DNA of 24,970 bases from Acetobacter sp. CAG:977 (GTDB lineage Bacteria > Pseudomonadota > Alphaproteobacteria > CAAGCB01 > CAG-977). Of the stretch, positions 1-7,869 are shown one piece after another. The DNA lies in contig HF994922.1 in assembly GCA_000434295.1 (NCBI GenBank), forward strand, positions 1 through 24,970, given 5' to 3'. The notes beneath the pieces were generated by a model, which saw nothing but the letters and a program-made list of their open reading frames with translations, ran no database searches and was not told the DNA's origin. The position numbers and the translations under genes were made by a program. The first letter of the stretch is position 1. Each line of letters opens with the position of its first letter.

Positions 1-753
1 TGTTATACAAAACCGCCATGTCCAGAAACGTTTTTTCTTGTGTCTTCTGACGAATTGTTTCTTCTTGAACGGGGGCGTTATATCCGCTTAAAGCGTAATT
101 TGTCGGTTTAACGGTTTTTATCGTCGCGATGCCGGGGATTATTTGCGTCGGCAATGCGGGAGATTCGCCGTTCAGGTATGACACCATATAATCCAGAAAC
201 TGCAAATGGGCGCGCATAAAAACCTCGTTGACGATGACTTGTGTCGTATCGCTCGGGCGGGGCAGGTTTTCGTTTTCAAAAAAAGCCGCGCTTTCCTCTT
301 TAATCAAAGAAAAGTCGCCGTTGTAATAATAGCCGTGCGCTTCATTAAAGCGATTTTGATAAAGTTCGGCAATCATGGGTACGCCGGCTTTATTTTTTTC
401 CGCCTGAATTTTATCGTTCAGGTACTCAACCAACAACAGTTCGATTAACGGTTTATCATAAGGATAAATGCCGCCGTATCCGATTTGACGCAGCTTGTTT
501 TGGTATCTTTCAGGCTGGCGCGCAACAGTTCCTGAGGGATTGTAAACGGTGTCGGCATCGGCGTTTCCTTAAAAGTTGTCAATCTGATCTTTTTCACAAT
601 ATCCGACATTACCATAAAATAGCGTTGTTCAGCCAGTCCCCTGTCTTTGGTGTGCAGAGAGATCCAGATTTGTTTTTTGCCGATTTTGGAAGCTTCTTCT
701 TTGGAAAGGCAATAGACGGCATAAAAGGACGATCCGCGATTATACAGGGGCAT
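1..753 (-). pseudogene. Phage-type tyrosine recombinase (integrase), N-terminal part, frameshifted and cut by window edge
   Basis: The start ATG at 753 follows a strong GGGGGAGG SD. The first ~80 residues (MPLYNRGSSFYAVYCL..., then a 'HTKDRGLAEQRY' segment) resemble the N-terminal arm of tyrosine integrases, the small domain in which a strand carries 'slight/long T(K)D...LAE.R'. This frame stops at 445. From about position 510 down to position 1 another minus-strand frame is open without a stop and reads ERYQNKLRQIGYGG..., then a helical stretch including FLDYMVSYLNGES, as expected for the core-binding domain. Adding one A to the AAA at 508-510 joins the frames as ...LLRASLKRYQNKLRQ.... The catalytic domain (R...HxxR...Y) would lie left of the window. 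The gene lies 144 bases downstream of tRNA-Ser in the same orientation, typical of tRNA-targeting islands. It may be a decayed gene or a one-base sequencing error. The integrase call rests on recalled family pattern, not a search. Confidence 0.65.
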
Positions 754-851
754 GGTTCGACCTCCCCCGTATGGGATTAAAGCCCCCGAAAAAGACCGGC
801 GGGGAACGTTTGATTAGCAGTTTGATTAGCAGTAAGTTTTTGAAGGTTTTA

Positions 852-889
852 TAAAAAACAAAAGAACCCGTTGAAAACAATGGGTTCTT
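852..889 (-). terminator. Intrinsic terminator after tRNA-Ser
   Basis: On the minus strand AAGAACCC (889-882) pairs with GGGTTCTT (69-62 of the 800s block). The inner part is closed further by TTG/CAA around a TTTT loop with one mismatch, and a T-rich run follows. It begins 9 bases after the encoded CCA of the tRNA. Confidence 0.85.
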
Positions 890-897
890 GTCCAAAA

Positions 898-987
898 TGG
901 CGGAGGACGTGGGAATCGAACCCACTCACGGCTTTAACCCCGTGTACGGATTAGCAATCCGCTGCATTACCATCCTGCCCGTCCTCC
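898..987 (-). tRNA. tRNA-Ser(GCU)
   Basis: Read on the minus strand, a 7-bp acceptor stem GGAGGAC/GTCCTCC is followed by G and an encoded CCA. The anticodon stem encloses loop TTGCTAA with anticodon GCT, which reads AGC/AGU codons. A long variable arm is present, as expected for a class II serine tRNA, and the T arm is GTGGG-TTCGATT-CCCAC. Total length is 90 bases. The 3' half faces the integrase fragment, so it is the likely attachment site of the element to the left. Confidence 0.96.
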
Positions 988-997
988 GGCGACTTCC

Positions 998-1026
998 TTT
1001 TTAGATTAACTCGATGCCCGCGTCAA
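998..1026 (-). promoter_or_regulatory. Promoter for tRNA-Ser
   Basis: On the minus strand TTGACG (1026-1021), a 17-base spacer and TAAAAA (1003-998) fit a vegetative sigma promoter, with the predicted start a few bases before the tRNA. The same spacing and a TTGAC-type -35 recur before tRNA-Ala, tRNA-Leu and hpf in this window. Confidence 0.6.
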
Positions 1027-1040
1027 CTAAAAAAGCCGCT

Positions 1041-1235
1041 TCATCGCTGATAATTCCTCGATGCTTCCGCTAAACGTTCCGCAACAACCTCTATCTCATT
1101 CTGATATGACGCTGAACCCGTCTTTAGTTCTCCACGACCGTGCTGCGGCGCATTCGACGGATCGCCCCCCCGTTCAACACTGACCGGAGCTCCCTTCGCA
1201 AATTTCTTGACCAATGAAACGTTCTTGCTAAACAT
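1041..1235 (-). CDS. Small hypothetical protein, 64 aa
   Basis: I do not recognise this protein. The ATG at 1235 is preferred because AAAGGA lies 9 bases upstream; an in-frame ATG at 1253 would add six residues but has no well-placed SD. The product has a basic N-terminal segment (MFSKNVSLVKKFAKG), a Gly/Pro-rich middle and a likely helical C-terminus (QNEIEVVAERLAEASRNYQR). There is no signal peptide or membrane segment. It is the last gene of the gat cluster, 45 bases after the preceding unknown gene, and stops 15 bases before the tRNA-Ser promoter. The SD and position support a real gene; function is unknown. Confidence 0.5.
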   Translation of the reverse strand: MFSKNVSLVKKFAKGAPVSVERGGDPSNAPQHGRGELKTGSASYQNEIEVVAERLAEASRNYQR

Positions 1236-1280
1236 ATCTAACAATCCTTTCATTACTTCAATAATACAACGATCAATCCG

Positions 1281-1586
1281 TTATATCGGTAACTTCTTTA
1301 CCCGACTTAGCGGTGCATAATATTCATGCTCCAGCTCGTCGTCCAGTATCTCGGCAATCAATACCTTGTCTTCCTTTTGCAACGATAATATCGCCATCTC
1401 AGGAAGATATTCCAGTAATATCGACCGCTTCGTATCCCTTAACAACAGCGCTGTTCCCGCTCCGTCGTAAAAAAAACGCGGATGGTCGGGCTTGCCGTTC
1501 CGTGCCCGTATGCAAAACAGCAATTCGCCGTCCTTGTTCCTGACTACGTCGTACAGCCCTTCTTTTTCCGTCCGCGTTCCTGCCAT
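1281..1586 (-). CDS. Conserved-looking hypothetical protein, 101 aa, downstream of gatB
   Basis: The start ATG lies 4 bases after the gatB stop, and no strong SD is visible, so translation is probably coupled to gatB. The product is soluble and acidic in its second half (EILDDELEHEYY), without cysteine motifs, signal peptide or membrane segments. The pattern of alternating hydrophobic residues (GELLFCIRARNG, GTALLLRDTKRSILLEYLPE) suggests a mainly beta fold. I cannot assign a family. Its place in the gatCAB transcription unit suggests co-expression with the amidotransferase but does not prove a link to tRNA charging. Confidence 0.65.
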   Translation of the reverse strand: MAGTRTEKEGLYDVVRNKDGELLFCIRARNGKPDHPRFFYDGAGTALLLRDTKRSILLEYLPEMAILSLQKEDKVLIAEILDDELEHEYYAPLSRVKKLPI

Positions 1587-1590
1587 CGTT

Positions 1591-3045
1591 TTAGCCCGCC
1601 AGTTTCTTCTTTAACAGATCGTTCAGCATGCCGGGATTCGCTTTGCCCTGAGACGCACGCATCGTTTGACCCACAAACCAGCCGATCAGCTTGTCTTTTC
1701 CGCCGCGATATTCCGCAACCTTGTCCGGATTCGCCGCCATAACTTCGTCAATAATCTTCTCTATCGCAGAAGTGTCTGTGACTTGCTTCAATCCCTTTTC
1801 TTCAATAATCGTGTCGGGATCTTTGCCTTCTTCCGCCATAAATTGGAATACGTCCTTCGCTATGCGGCCGGATATCGTGTTGTCGTTGATTAAATCAACC
1901 ATCCTGCCCAAATTTTCAGGAGATACCGGGCTTTCGGTGATCTTCTTGCCTAAGCGGTTCAACGTCGCAAACAAATCGCCCATAATCCAGTTGGCGACTT
2001 TCTTCGCATCGTGACCGGCCGCGGCTTTTTCAAAATATGCCGCCGTTTCCTTTTCCGAAACCAGCTGTCCCGCATCGTAAGCAGGCAAGCCAAAGTCTTC
2101 CATAAAGCGTTTCTTTTTCGCATCCGGAAGTTCGGGCATCTCGCTGCGAAGGCGTTCTATCTCGTCTTCGTCCAAAACTAACGGTATCAGGTCGGGATCG
2201 TAAAAATAACGATAGTCCATCGCCGTTTCTTTCGAACGCATCGATTTCGTTTCGCCCTTTACCGAATCAAACTTGCGCGTTTCCTGAACAACGCGACCGC
2301 CGCTTTCCAAAAGCTCGACCTGACGCATGGCTTCGTATTCTATCGCCTGCATCACGAAACGGATGGAATTCACGTTTTTGATTTCGGCGCGCGTTCCGAA
2401 CGGTTCGCCAGGACGGCGAACGGAAACGTTCGCATCACAACGCATCGATCCTTCGTCCATGTTCCCGTCGCAAGACCCGATATAGCGAACAATCGAACGC
2501 AGTTTCCTTAAATACGCCCCTGCTTCTTCGGGAGAACGGATGTCGGGACGGGAAACAATTTCCATCAAAGCGACGCCCGCGCGGTTTAAATCCACGAAAG
2601 ATTTCGTCGGATGCTGATCATGCATCAGTTTTCCCGCATCCTGTTCCAAATGCAGGCGTTCGATGCCGATACGACGCGTCGATCCGTCTTCCAAATCCAC
2701 ATCAATATAGCCGTCCGAAATAATCGGCATATCCGACTGAGAAATCTGGTAGCCGTTCGGCAGATCGGCGTAATAATAATTCTTGCGCGCAAAAATCGAT
2801 TTCTTGTTGATTTTCGCGTTCAAGCCAAAGCCCGTGCGCACCGCCTGACGGACGCATTCATGGTTAATGACGGGCAACATTCCCGGAAAGCCCGCGTCAA
2901 TAAAGCTGACCTGCGTATTGGCTTCCGCGCCGAACGCCGTCGGAGCCCCCGAAAACAGTTTGGCTTTCGATATGACTTCGCAGTGTACTTCCAATCCGAC
3001 GACGATTTCCCAATCGCCCGTTTCGCCTTTTATAACATATGACAT
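1591..3045 (-). CDS. gatB: Asp-tRNA(Asn)/Glu-tRNA(Gln) amidotransferase subunit B
   Basis: This is the tRNA-binding and kinase subunit of GatCAB, which converts misacylated Glu-tRNA(Gln) and/or Asp-tRNA(Asn) to the amidated forms in the cytoplasm. At 484 aa it is full length. The N-terminal catalytic cradle shows GLEVH (17-21) and the strongly conserved YYYADLPNGYQISQ segment (90-103); LHLEQDAGK and the DLNRAGVALMEIVS stretch follow. The C-terminal part (from about 330) is the helical GatB/YqeY domain, ending with the usual NPGMLNDLL. The SD AGGAGG lies inside the last codons of gatA and the ATG begins one base after the gatA stop, so the two are translationally coupled. Nothing is truncated. 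Confidence 0.98.
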   Translation of the reverse strand: MSYVIKGETGDWEIVVGLEVHCEVISKAKLFSGAPTAFGAEANTQVSFIDAGFPGMLPVINHECVRQAVRTGFGLNAKINKKSIFARKNYYYADLPNGYQISQSDMPIISDGYIDVDLEDGSTRRIGIERLHLEQDAGKLMHDQHPTKSFVDLNRAGVALMEIVSRPDIRSPEEAGAYLRKLRSIVRYIGSCDGNMDEGSMRCDANVSVRRPGEPFGTRAEIKNVNSIRFVMQAIEYEAMRQVELLESGGRVVQETRKFDSVKGETKSMRSKETAMDYRYFYDPDLIPLVLDEDEIERLRSEMPELPDAKKKRFMEDFGLPAYDAGQLVSEKETAAYFEKAAAGHDAKKVANWIMGDLFATLNRLGKKITESPVSPENLGRMVDLINDNTISGRIAKDVFQFMAEEGKDPDTIIEEKGLKQVTDTSAIEKIIDEVMAANPDKVAEYRGGKDKLIGWFVGQTMRASQGKANPGMLNDLLKKKLAG

Positions 3046-3046
3046 C

Positions 3047-4534
3047 TTATTTTCCTCCTACGCGCAAGGGGCGGATGGGCATTCCCGACATACTTTCGAT
3101 AACGCCCGCCGTACGAAGCACCGTTTCTTCATCAAACGGGCGGCCGATAACCTGCAATCCGATCGGCAAACCGTTCGTATCGGACGTTCCCGCAGGAACC
3201 GATACCGCCGGCAAGCCTGCCAAAGACGACGGAACCGTAAAGACGTCATACAACTGCATGACCAACGGATCTTTCGTGCTGTCGTCATCTTTGCCGAACG
3301 CCGTTTCCGGAGCGGCAGGAGCCAAAATGACATCGACTTTTTTGTAAGCTTCTTCAAATTCGCGGCACAACAGGCGGCGGACTTTTTGAGCCTTCAGATA
3401 GCACGTTTCGTAATAGCCTTCCAACAAAATACACGTCCCGATCATGATGCGGCGTTTGACTTCTTTGCCAAAGCCTTCCGTGCGCGTATTGATGTACATT
3501 TCATCCAAAGAATTGCCGTCTACGCGCAATCCGAAACGCACGCCGTCATAGCGCGCCAAATTCGAAGACGCTTCCGCAGGAGCGATCAGATAATACGTCG
3601 GCAACGCATACATCGTGCTGGGCAATGAAATTTCAACAATTTCGGCACCCGCTTCTTTTAACTTATTCGCCGTGGCTTCCCAAACGTGACGAACATCCGA
3701 ATGCAACCCTTTGTCGGGATTGTATTCGCGGGGAATGCCGACGCGAAGCCCTTTGACATTACCCGTCAATGCCTTTTCATAGCACGGAACGGGGACATTC
3801 GCGCACGTCGAATCTTTCGGATCGAAACCGGCCATTGCTTCCAACATAATTGCCGTATCGCGAACGGTACGGGTCATGGTTCCCGCCTGATCCAAAGAAG
3901 AAGCAAAAGCGACCATTCCCCAGCGCGAGCAACGCCCGTACGTCGGTTTGCAACCGACAATGCCGCAAAACGATGCCGGCGTACGAATCGAACCGCCCGT
4001 ATCCGAGCCCGTCGCCGCCATGCACAAACCTGCCGCCACCGCAGCCGCGGAACCGCCCGACGAACCGCCGGGGACTAAAAACGACTCATCGCCTTTGCGT
4101 TTGTACGGGTTACGAACGGGACCGAAATAGCTGGTCAGGTTCGCCGTTCCCATTGCGAACTCGTCCATATTCGTTTTGCCCAGCATGACCGTTCCGGCGT
4201 CTTCCAATTTCTGGGAAACCGTCGATTCATAAGGCGGGACAAAGTTGTCCAATATATGAGAACACGCCGTCGTGCGAACGCCTTTCGTGCAGTACAGATC
4301 TTTCATCCCGACGGGGATACCGTCCATCTTGCCTGCCGTTCCTTTGGCGCGACGTTCGTCGGAAGCCTTCGCCCGTTCCAATGCCAGTTCGGGCGTTTCC
4401 GTAACGTACGCGTTCAATTCGCGCGCCTTGTCCATTTCCTTTATATGAGCCTGCGTTAATTCTACCGCGGAAAATTCTTTCTTTGCCAGACCGTCCAAGG
4501 CCTCGGCCACCGTCAATTCCACCAAATCCGTCAT
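3047..4534 (-). CDS. gatA: Asp-tRNA(Asn)/Glu-tRNA(Gln) amidotransferase subunit A
   Basis: This is the glutaminase/amidase subunit of GatCAB, which releases ammonia from Gln (or Asn) and channels it to GatB. At 495 aa it has the usual length. It belongs to the amidase signature family: catalytic Lys78 in GMKDL, the signature GGSSGGS (156-162) with cis-Ser158, and nucleophile Ser182 in DTGGSIR. The spacing of 24 residues between the two serines matches known GatA. The ATG follows the gatC stop after 3 bases, with GGAG in the gatC end as SD. It is the middle gene of gatC-gatA-gatB. Confidence 0.98.
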   Translation of the reverse strand: MTDLVELTVAEALDGLAKKEFSAVELTQAHIKEMDKARELNAYVTETPELALERAKASDERRAKGTAGKMDGIPVGMKDLYCTKGVRTTACSHILDNFVPPYESTVSQKLEDAGTVMLGKTNMDEFAMGTANLTSYFGPVRNPYKRKGDESFLVPGGSSGGSAAAVAAGLCMAATGSDTGGSIRTPASFCGIVGCKPTYGRCSRWGMVAFASSLDQAGTMTRTVRDTAIMLEAMAGFDPKDSTCANVPVPCYEKALTGNVKGLRVGIPREYNPDKGLHSDVRHVWEATANKLKEAGAEIVEISLPSTMYALPTYYLIAPAEASSNLARYDGVRFGLRVDGNSLDEMYINTRTEGFGKEVKRRIMIGTCILLEGYYETCYLKAQKVRRLLCREFEEAYKKVDVILAPAAPETAFGKDDDSTKDPLVMQLYDVFTVPSSLAGLPAVSVPAGTSDTNGLPIGLQVIGRPFDEETVLRTAGVIESMSGMPIRPLRVGGK

Positions 4535-4537
4535 TTC

Positions 4538-4828
4538 TTACTCCACGACCTTGGGTACCAAAAAATATCCGTCCATTTCTTCCGGTGCATTCGCCAAAAT
4601 TTGATCGCGGATGTTACCGTCCGTTATAACGTCTTCGCGTTCCGGAAGCTTCATGTCTTCAACAACGGAATTCATCGGCGCAACGCCGTCCGTATTAACG
4701 TCTTGAAGCTGTTCTACCCAGCCGATGATTTTCGTAATTTCCCCAACCATATCGTCCAAATTTTCTTCGGGAATCCGAAGCCTGGACAGGTTCGCCAGTC
4801 TTTTGACGGCTTCTTTGTCAATTGACAT
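4538..4828 (-). CDS. gatC: Asp-tRNA(Asn)/Glu-tRNA(Gln) amidotransferase subunit C
   Basis: This is the small stabilising subunit that wraps around the GatA-GatB interface. At 96 aa it has the family length and typical features: an N-terminal helix with VKRLANLSRL, a middle EQLQDVNTDGVAPM segment and the C-terminal APEEMDGYFLVPKVVE. The SD AAGGAG lies 11 bases before the ATG. First gene of the gat operon. Its start codon overlaps the -35 box of the divergent ruvX promoter, so transcription of the two genes may interfere. A -10-like TATTAT is present for gatC, but I found no convincing -35. Confidence 0.96.
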   Translation of the reverse strand: MSIDKEAVKRLANLSRLRIPEENLDDMVGEITKIIGWVEQLQDVNTDGVAPMNSVVEDMKLPEREDVITDGNIRDQILANAPEEMDGYFLVPKVVE

Positions 4829-4851
4829 CGGTGTTTACGCTCCTTAATAAT
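4822..4851 (+). promoter_or_regulatory. Promoter for ruvX, overlapping the gatC start
   Basis: A consensus -35 TTGACA (4822-4827) is followed, after 18 bases, by AATAAT (4846-4851), five of six matches to the -10. The predicted start is near 4858, leaving a leader of about 28 bases before ruvX. The -35 covers the gatC initiation codon on the other strand. Confidence 0.6.
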
Positions 4852-4885
4852 AAAAAAAACAACCGTTCAGAAGGTAACATTTACT

Positions 4886-5377
4886 ATGCCAGACGGCAAG
4901 ACCATTCCCCACGAAAAATCAGATATTTCTTTATCCGACTTCTTAAAGCTCGCTCCTGTCGGCTCAACCATCGTCGGATTGGATTTAGGCGACAAAACAA
5001 TCGGCGTCGCCGTGTCCGACACCATGCATATTACGGCAACCCCTTTAAAAACCATTCGACGGTCAAGCTTTGAAAAAGATATGGCAGAATTAAAGAATAT
5101 CCTTGAAAACCGAAATATCGGCGGTTTCGTGTCGGGATTGCCCAAACAAATGAACGGTGAAGAAGGCGATCGCGCCAAAATAACCAGAGAACTGGCTTGG
5201 AAAATTGCCGATTTCTTCCAAAAACCCCTTTATTTCCAAGACGAACGCCTTTCTTCCGCCGCCGTCGAACGTTTCTTGATTACGGAAATGGACTTAAGCC
5301 GAAAAAAACGAAAACAAAAAATCGATTGCGGCGCCGCAGCCTTTATCCTGCAAGGCGTTCTGGATTGTAAAATCTAA
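4886..5377 (+). CDS. ruvX: RuvX/YqgF-family RNase H-fold protein (putative pre-16S rRNA nuclease / Holliday junction resolvase)
   Basis: YqgF homologues process the 5' end of 16S rRNA in E. coli, and some members resolve Holliday junctions. The 163-aa product has the RNase H-like first strand GLDLGDKTIGVAVSD (Asp33), SGLPKQMNG at 84-91, the DERLSS motif with Glu120, and the C-terminal D147-containing DCGAAAFILQ, so the three expected acidic residues are present. About 25 residues precede the core domain, somewhat longer than in E. coli. AGAAGG lies ahead of the ATG as SD. The gene diverges from gatC and converges on opgH; only 3 bases separate its stop from the opgH stop. Confidence 0.93.
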   Translation: MPDGKTIPHEKSDISLSDFLKLAPVGSTIVGLDLGDKTIGVAVSDTMHITATPLKTIRRSSFEKDMAELKNILENRNIGGFVSGLPKQMNGEEGDRAKITRELAWKIADFFQKPLYFQDERLSSAAVERFLITEMDLSRKKRKQKIDCGAAAFILQGVLDCKI

Positions 5378-5380
5378 ACT

Positions 5381-7426
5381 TTAACCGTTGCGAAGGCTCA
5401 GCAAGTACGACAGCCGCGATGCTTCCAAAAAATCCGGAGAGTACAGCAATGCCGTTTCTTCTTCCTTGCTGAAATCGGGAAGTTCGCCGTAATTGATAAA
5501 GTTCTCAAGCTTTATGCGACCCTGCTTAAGCGTTTTTTCTTCCGCCGGCTCCGCAGGTCCGTTCACCGGCAACATCAATAAATGCAACGCATTCAAATCT
5601 GAATCGCAAATAACGTCAATGACGCCGCGTTCAAAAACGGCATACGGTTCCAGCTCTTTTAAGTTCTTTTGCGCTTTTTCTAAAATCGACGGTACGTTGA
5701 TTTCTTCGGGAATGACAAAGTATTTGTGTTTTTTTGCCCACATACCGACGCTTTCGCGCGACGACAAAACCGAAAGCGGTATCGACAGCGCCAACCCCAG
5801 CGTAACGGGCAACGTCCACCAAAACAGCACATTGACGTACTTCCAAACGACAACCGCCGCCAATATCCCCAAAACCGTATGCCAAAAATGAATCTTCACC
5901 GCAAATTTCCAAGGCGTCCCCGTTTCGTCCCTGTTTTGAGTATTCCAGCCGACAGCTCTGCCCAGTAAAATGTCAAACACGAATTTGCTTTGAAACATCA
6001 TCATGACGGGAGCGGAAAGGATGCTGAAGATTATTTCGGCAAAGACGCTTTTAATCGCGCTGAAAACGCCGTCAATGTCTTTGGAACGGTTTTGAAGTAT
6101 ATAAACCGCAAGCCCCAAAAATTTCGGGAAAAACAGCATAAACATCGACAACAAAAACAAAGCTATCGTGCCGAATTTGTCAAAAATCGGCCACGTCGGA
6201 AACAAAGAATAACCCACGGGGAAATAATCGGGCGGAATAAAAGCCCTGCCCAACGCCGCCGCAATCCCGACCAACATAAAACACAGCCATATCGGAGACG
6301 ACACATACGACATAATCCCGATTAAAAAATGGATGCGGCTGATCGGATTCAACCCTTTTGAAAGCAACACCTTGATATGTTGCAAATTCCCCTGACACCA
6401 CCGCCTGTCGCGAACGGCAAAATCAATCATGGACGGAGGACATTCTTCGTAACTGCCGCTTAATTCAGGCAACAGCCACGTCCGCCACCCGCCGCGGCAA
6501 ATCAAAGAAGCTTCAACGAAATCGTGGCTGAGGATATGCCCGCCGAACGGTGCTTTGCCCGTCAAAACGGGAAGCTTGCAACATTCCATAAACGCTTTGA
6601 CGCGAATAATCGCATTGTGCCCCCAATAATTGCTTTCCCCGTCCTGCCAATAAGCGGAACCCGCCGCTATAACGCCGCCGTATACTTTACCCGCGAACTG
6701 TTGAATTCTGGCAAACAAAGAATGTCTGTTAATACATAACGGAGGCGCTTGTATAATCCCCGTATCGGGATTTTTTTCCATCAGCTGAGACATCTTTAAA
6801 AGCGTTTTGCCCGACAGCAAACTGTCCGCATCCAGCACAATCATAAAATCGTACAGACTGCCCCATTTGTTGCAAAAATCTTCGATGTTCCCGCTTTTTC
6901 TCGCCGTGTTCTTAACGCGGCGGCGATAGTAGAGATGTATGTTTTCAGGCATGCGCAGCTGAGTTTCCAACCACAGCTTTTCTTCCTTGACCCAATATTT
7001 CGGGTTGGTCGTATCGCTTAAAACAAAAATGTCAAAATGATTCGCCTGCCCCGTTTCTTCCAGCTCTTGCGCCATTGCCAGCAAATCCGCGAAAACCTTG
7101 ACCGGTTCCTCGTTATACACCGGCATTAAAAGCGCCGTCTTGCCCGTCAAAGAAACTTCATCGTCCGCCCATTTCAATCCGATCGGTTTTGTCGGACGCA
7201 ACAACCCCCAAAAACCAAAAAGGCTGGACCAGAAAAACAACGCAATCCAACCGAACGTCAACGCAAACAAAAGCACCATCAAAAGCTTTGTGTACAAATA
7301 CGAATCGCTCGGTATAACCGTTATCCACTTTAGCGTCGCAAACAAAGTACTGATAATGGACAGACCGAAAACATAAAGCCTGTGCAAAAATACCCGACGT
7401 TTTGAAATAGGGACAAATTCCTTCAT
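5381..7426 (-). CDS. opgH: Osmoregulated periplasmic glucan glucosyltransferase OpgH (MdoH)
   Basis: This inner-membrane GT2 enzyme polymerises the beta-glucan backbone from UDP-glucose and passes it to the periplasm. The ATG at 7426 is chosen over an in-frame TTG at 7435 because AAGGA lies 9 bases upstream; this gives 681 aa. Two membrane segments (about 12-33 and 46-68) precede the catalytic domain, with LSD138TT, LD199AD201, SHD302FVEA and the product-binding RRWCQGN (341-347). Several further membrane segments follow (roughly 360-550), then a soluble C-terminus. E. coli OpgH (about 847 aa) has a long cytoplasmic N-terminus that binds FtsZ; here only about 11 residues precede the first membrane segment. 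Third gene of opgG-orf145-opgH. Confidence 0.95.
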   Translation of the reverse strand: MKEFVPISKRRVFLHRLYVFGLSIISTLFATLKWITVIPSDSYLYTKLLMVLLFALTFGWIALFFWSSLFGFWGLLRPTKPIGLKWADDEVSLTGKTALLMPVYNEEPVKVFADLLAMAQELEETGQANHFDIFVLSDTTNPKYWVKEEKLWLETQLRMPENIHLYYRRRVKNTARKSGNIEDFCNKWGSLYDFMIVLDADSLLSGKTLLKMSQLMEKNPDTGIIQAPPLCINRHSLFARIQQFAGKVYGGVIAAGSAYWQDGESNYWGHNAIIRVKAFMECCKLPVLTGKAPFGGHILSHDFVEASLICRGGWRTWLLPELSGSYEECPPSMIDFAVRDRRWCQGNLQHIKVLLSKGLNPISRIHFLIGIMSYVSSPIWLCFMLVGIAAALGRAFIPPDYFPVGYSLFPTWPIFDKFGTIALFLLSMFMLFFPKFLGLAVYILQNRSKDIDGVFSAIKSVFAEIIFSILSAPVMMMFQSKFVFDILLGRAVGWNTQNRDETGTPWKFAVKIHFWHTVLGILAAVVVWKYVNVLFWWTLPVTLGLALSIPLSVLSSRESVGMWAKKHKYFVIPEEINVPSILEKAQKNLKELEPYAVFERGVIDVICDSDLNALHLLMLPVNGPAEPAEEKTLKQGRIKLENFINYGELPDFSKEEETALLYSPDFLEASRLSYLLSLRNG

Positions 7427-7431
7427 CGTCC

Positions 7432-7869
7432 TCAATCCTTTTTAAAACGGGAAAACATTTTTCTTATCCAATGCACTTCGTCAATCGTTTGCGGCTTCAT
7501 TTCCTCAAAACGGTATTCGGGAGCATTAATAACGGCTCTTTTTTTCATTTCCGATTTCAATGCATCGGAAAGTTTTCCTTTAACCAAATCTTTGACGGAA
7601 CACTGTCCCGCCCCGCCGCACAACGAAAAAGTCAGCTTGAAACGCGCCGTTTCCGCCGATTTGTCTTCAGAACATTTCCCGAAAATTTCTTTGGCAAGAC
7701 CATAAGCAAACTCATCGGCTTTACAAATAAACTCTTCCGCCGTTTGCGACGATGCCGATTCCAACAAAAAAGAAATGTCTTCTTCGCTTACATCGGCATC
7801 CCCGTATCCCAAAGTCTGCAAATAAACGCGGGCAACATCTCTTAAACTTTGGATTTTTATGGCAACCAT
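7432..7869 (-). CDS. Unknown 145-aa protein encoded between opgG and opgH
   Basis: I do not recognise this gene. The ATG at 7869 has GGAG 6 bases upstream and is preferred over an in-frame GTG at 7881 that would precede this SD. The coding region overlaps the end of opgG by 13 bases and stops 5 bases before the opgH ATG, and the opgH SD lies in its last codons, so all three genes are translationally linked. The product has no signal peptide or membrane segment and is predicted cytoplasmic. It has a helical N-terminal half (SLRDVARVYLQTLGYG, EEDISFLLESA), a central CGGAGQCSVKDLVKGK with a Cys pair, and a basic end (RKMFSRFKKD). Position suggests a role in glucan synthesis or its control, for example as a partner of the cytoplasmic face of OpgH. 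This is inference from context only. Confidence 0.75.
   Translation of the reverse strand: MVAIKIQSLRDVARVYLQTLGYGDADVSEEDISFLLESASSQTAEEFICKADEFAYGLAKEIFGKCSEDKSAETARFKLTFSLCGGAGQCSVKDLVKGKLSDALKSEMKKRAVINAPEYRFEEMKPQTIDEVHWIRKMFSRFKKD

Noticed and set aside
740..925. Minus-strand open frame of 61 codons over the tRNA-Ser terminator
   Set aside because: It covers part of the tRNA and its terminator and has no SD or family likeness.
1030..1062. Terminator at the end of the gat cluster
   Set aside because: A T run follows AGC...GCT, but only three pairs can form.
2867..3628. Plus-strand open frame (253 codons) across the gatB-gatA junction
   Set aside because: Antisense to both gat subunits, Arg/Gln-rich and without family features.
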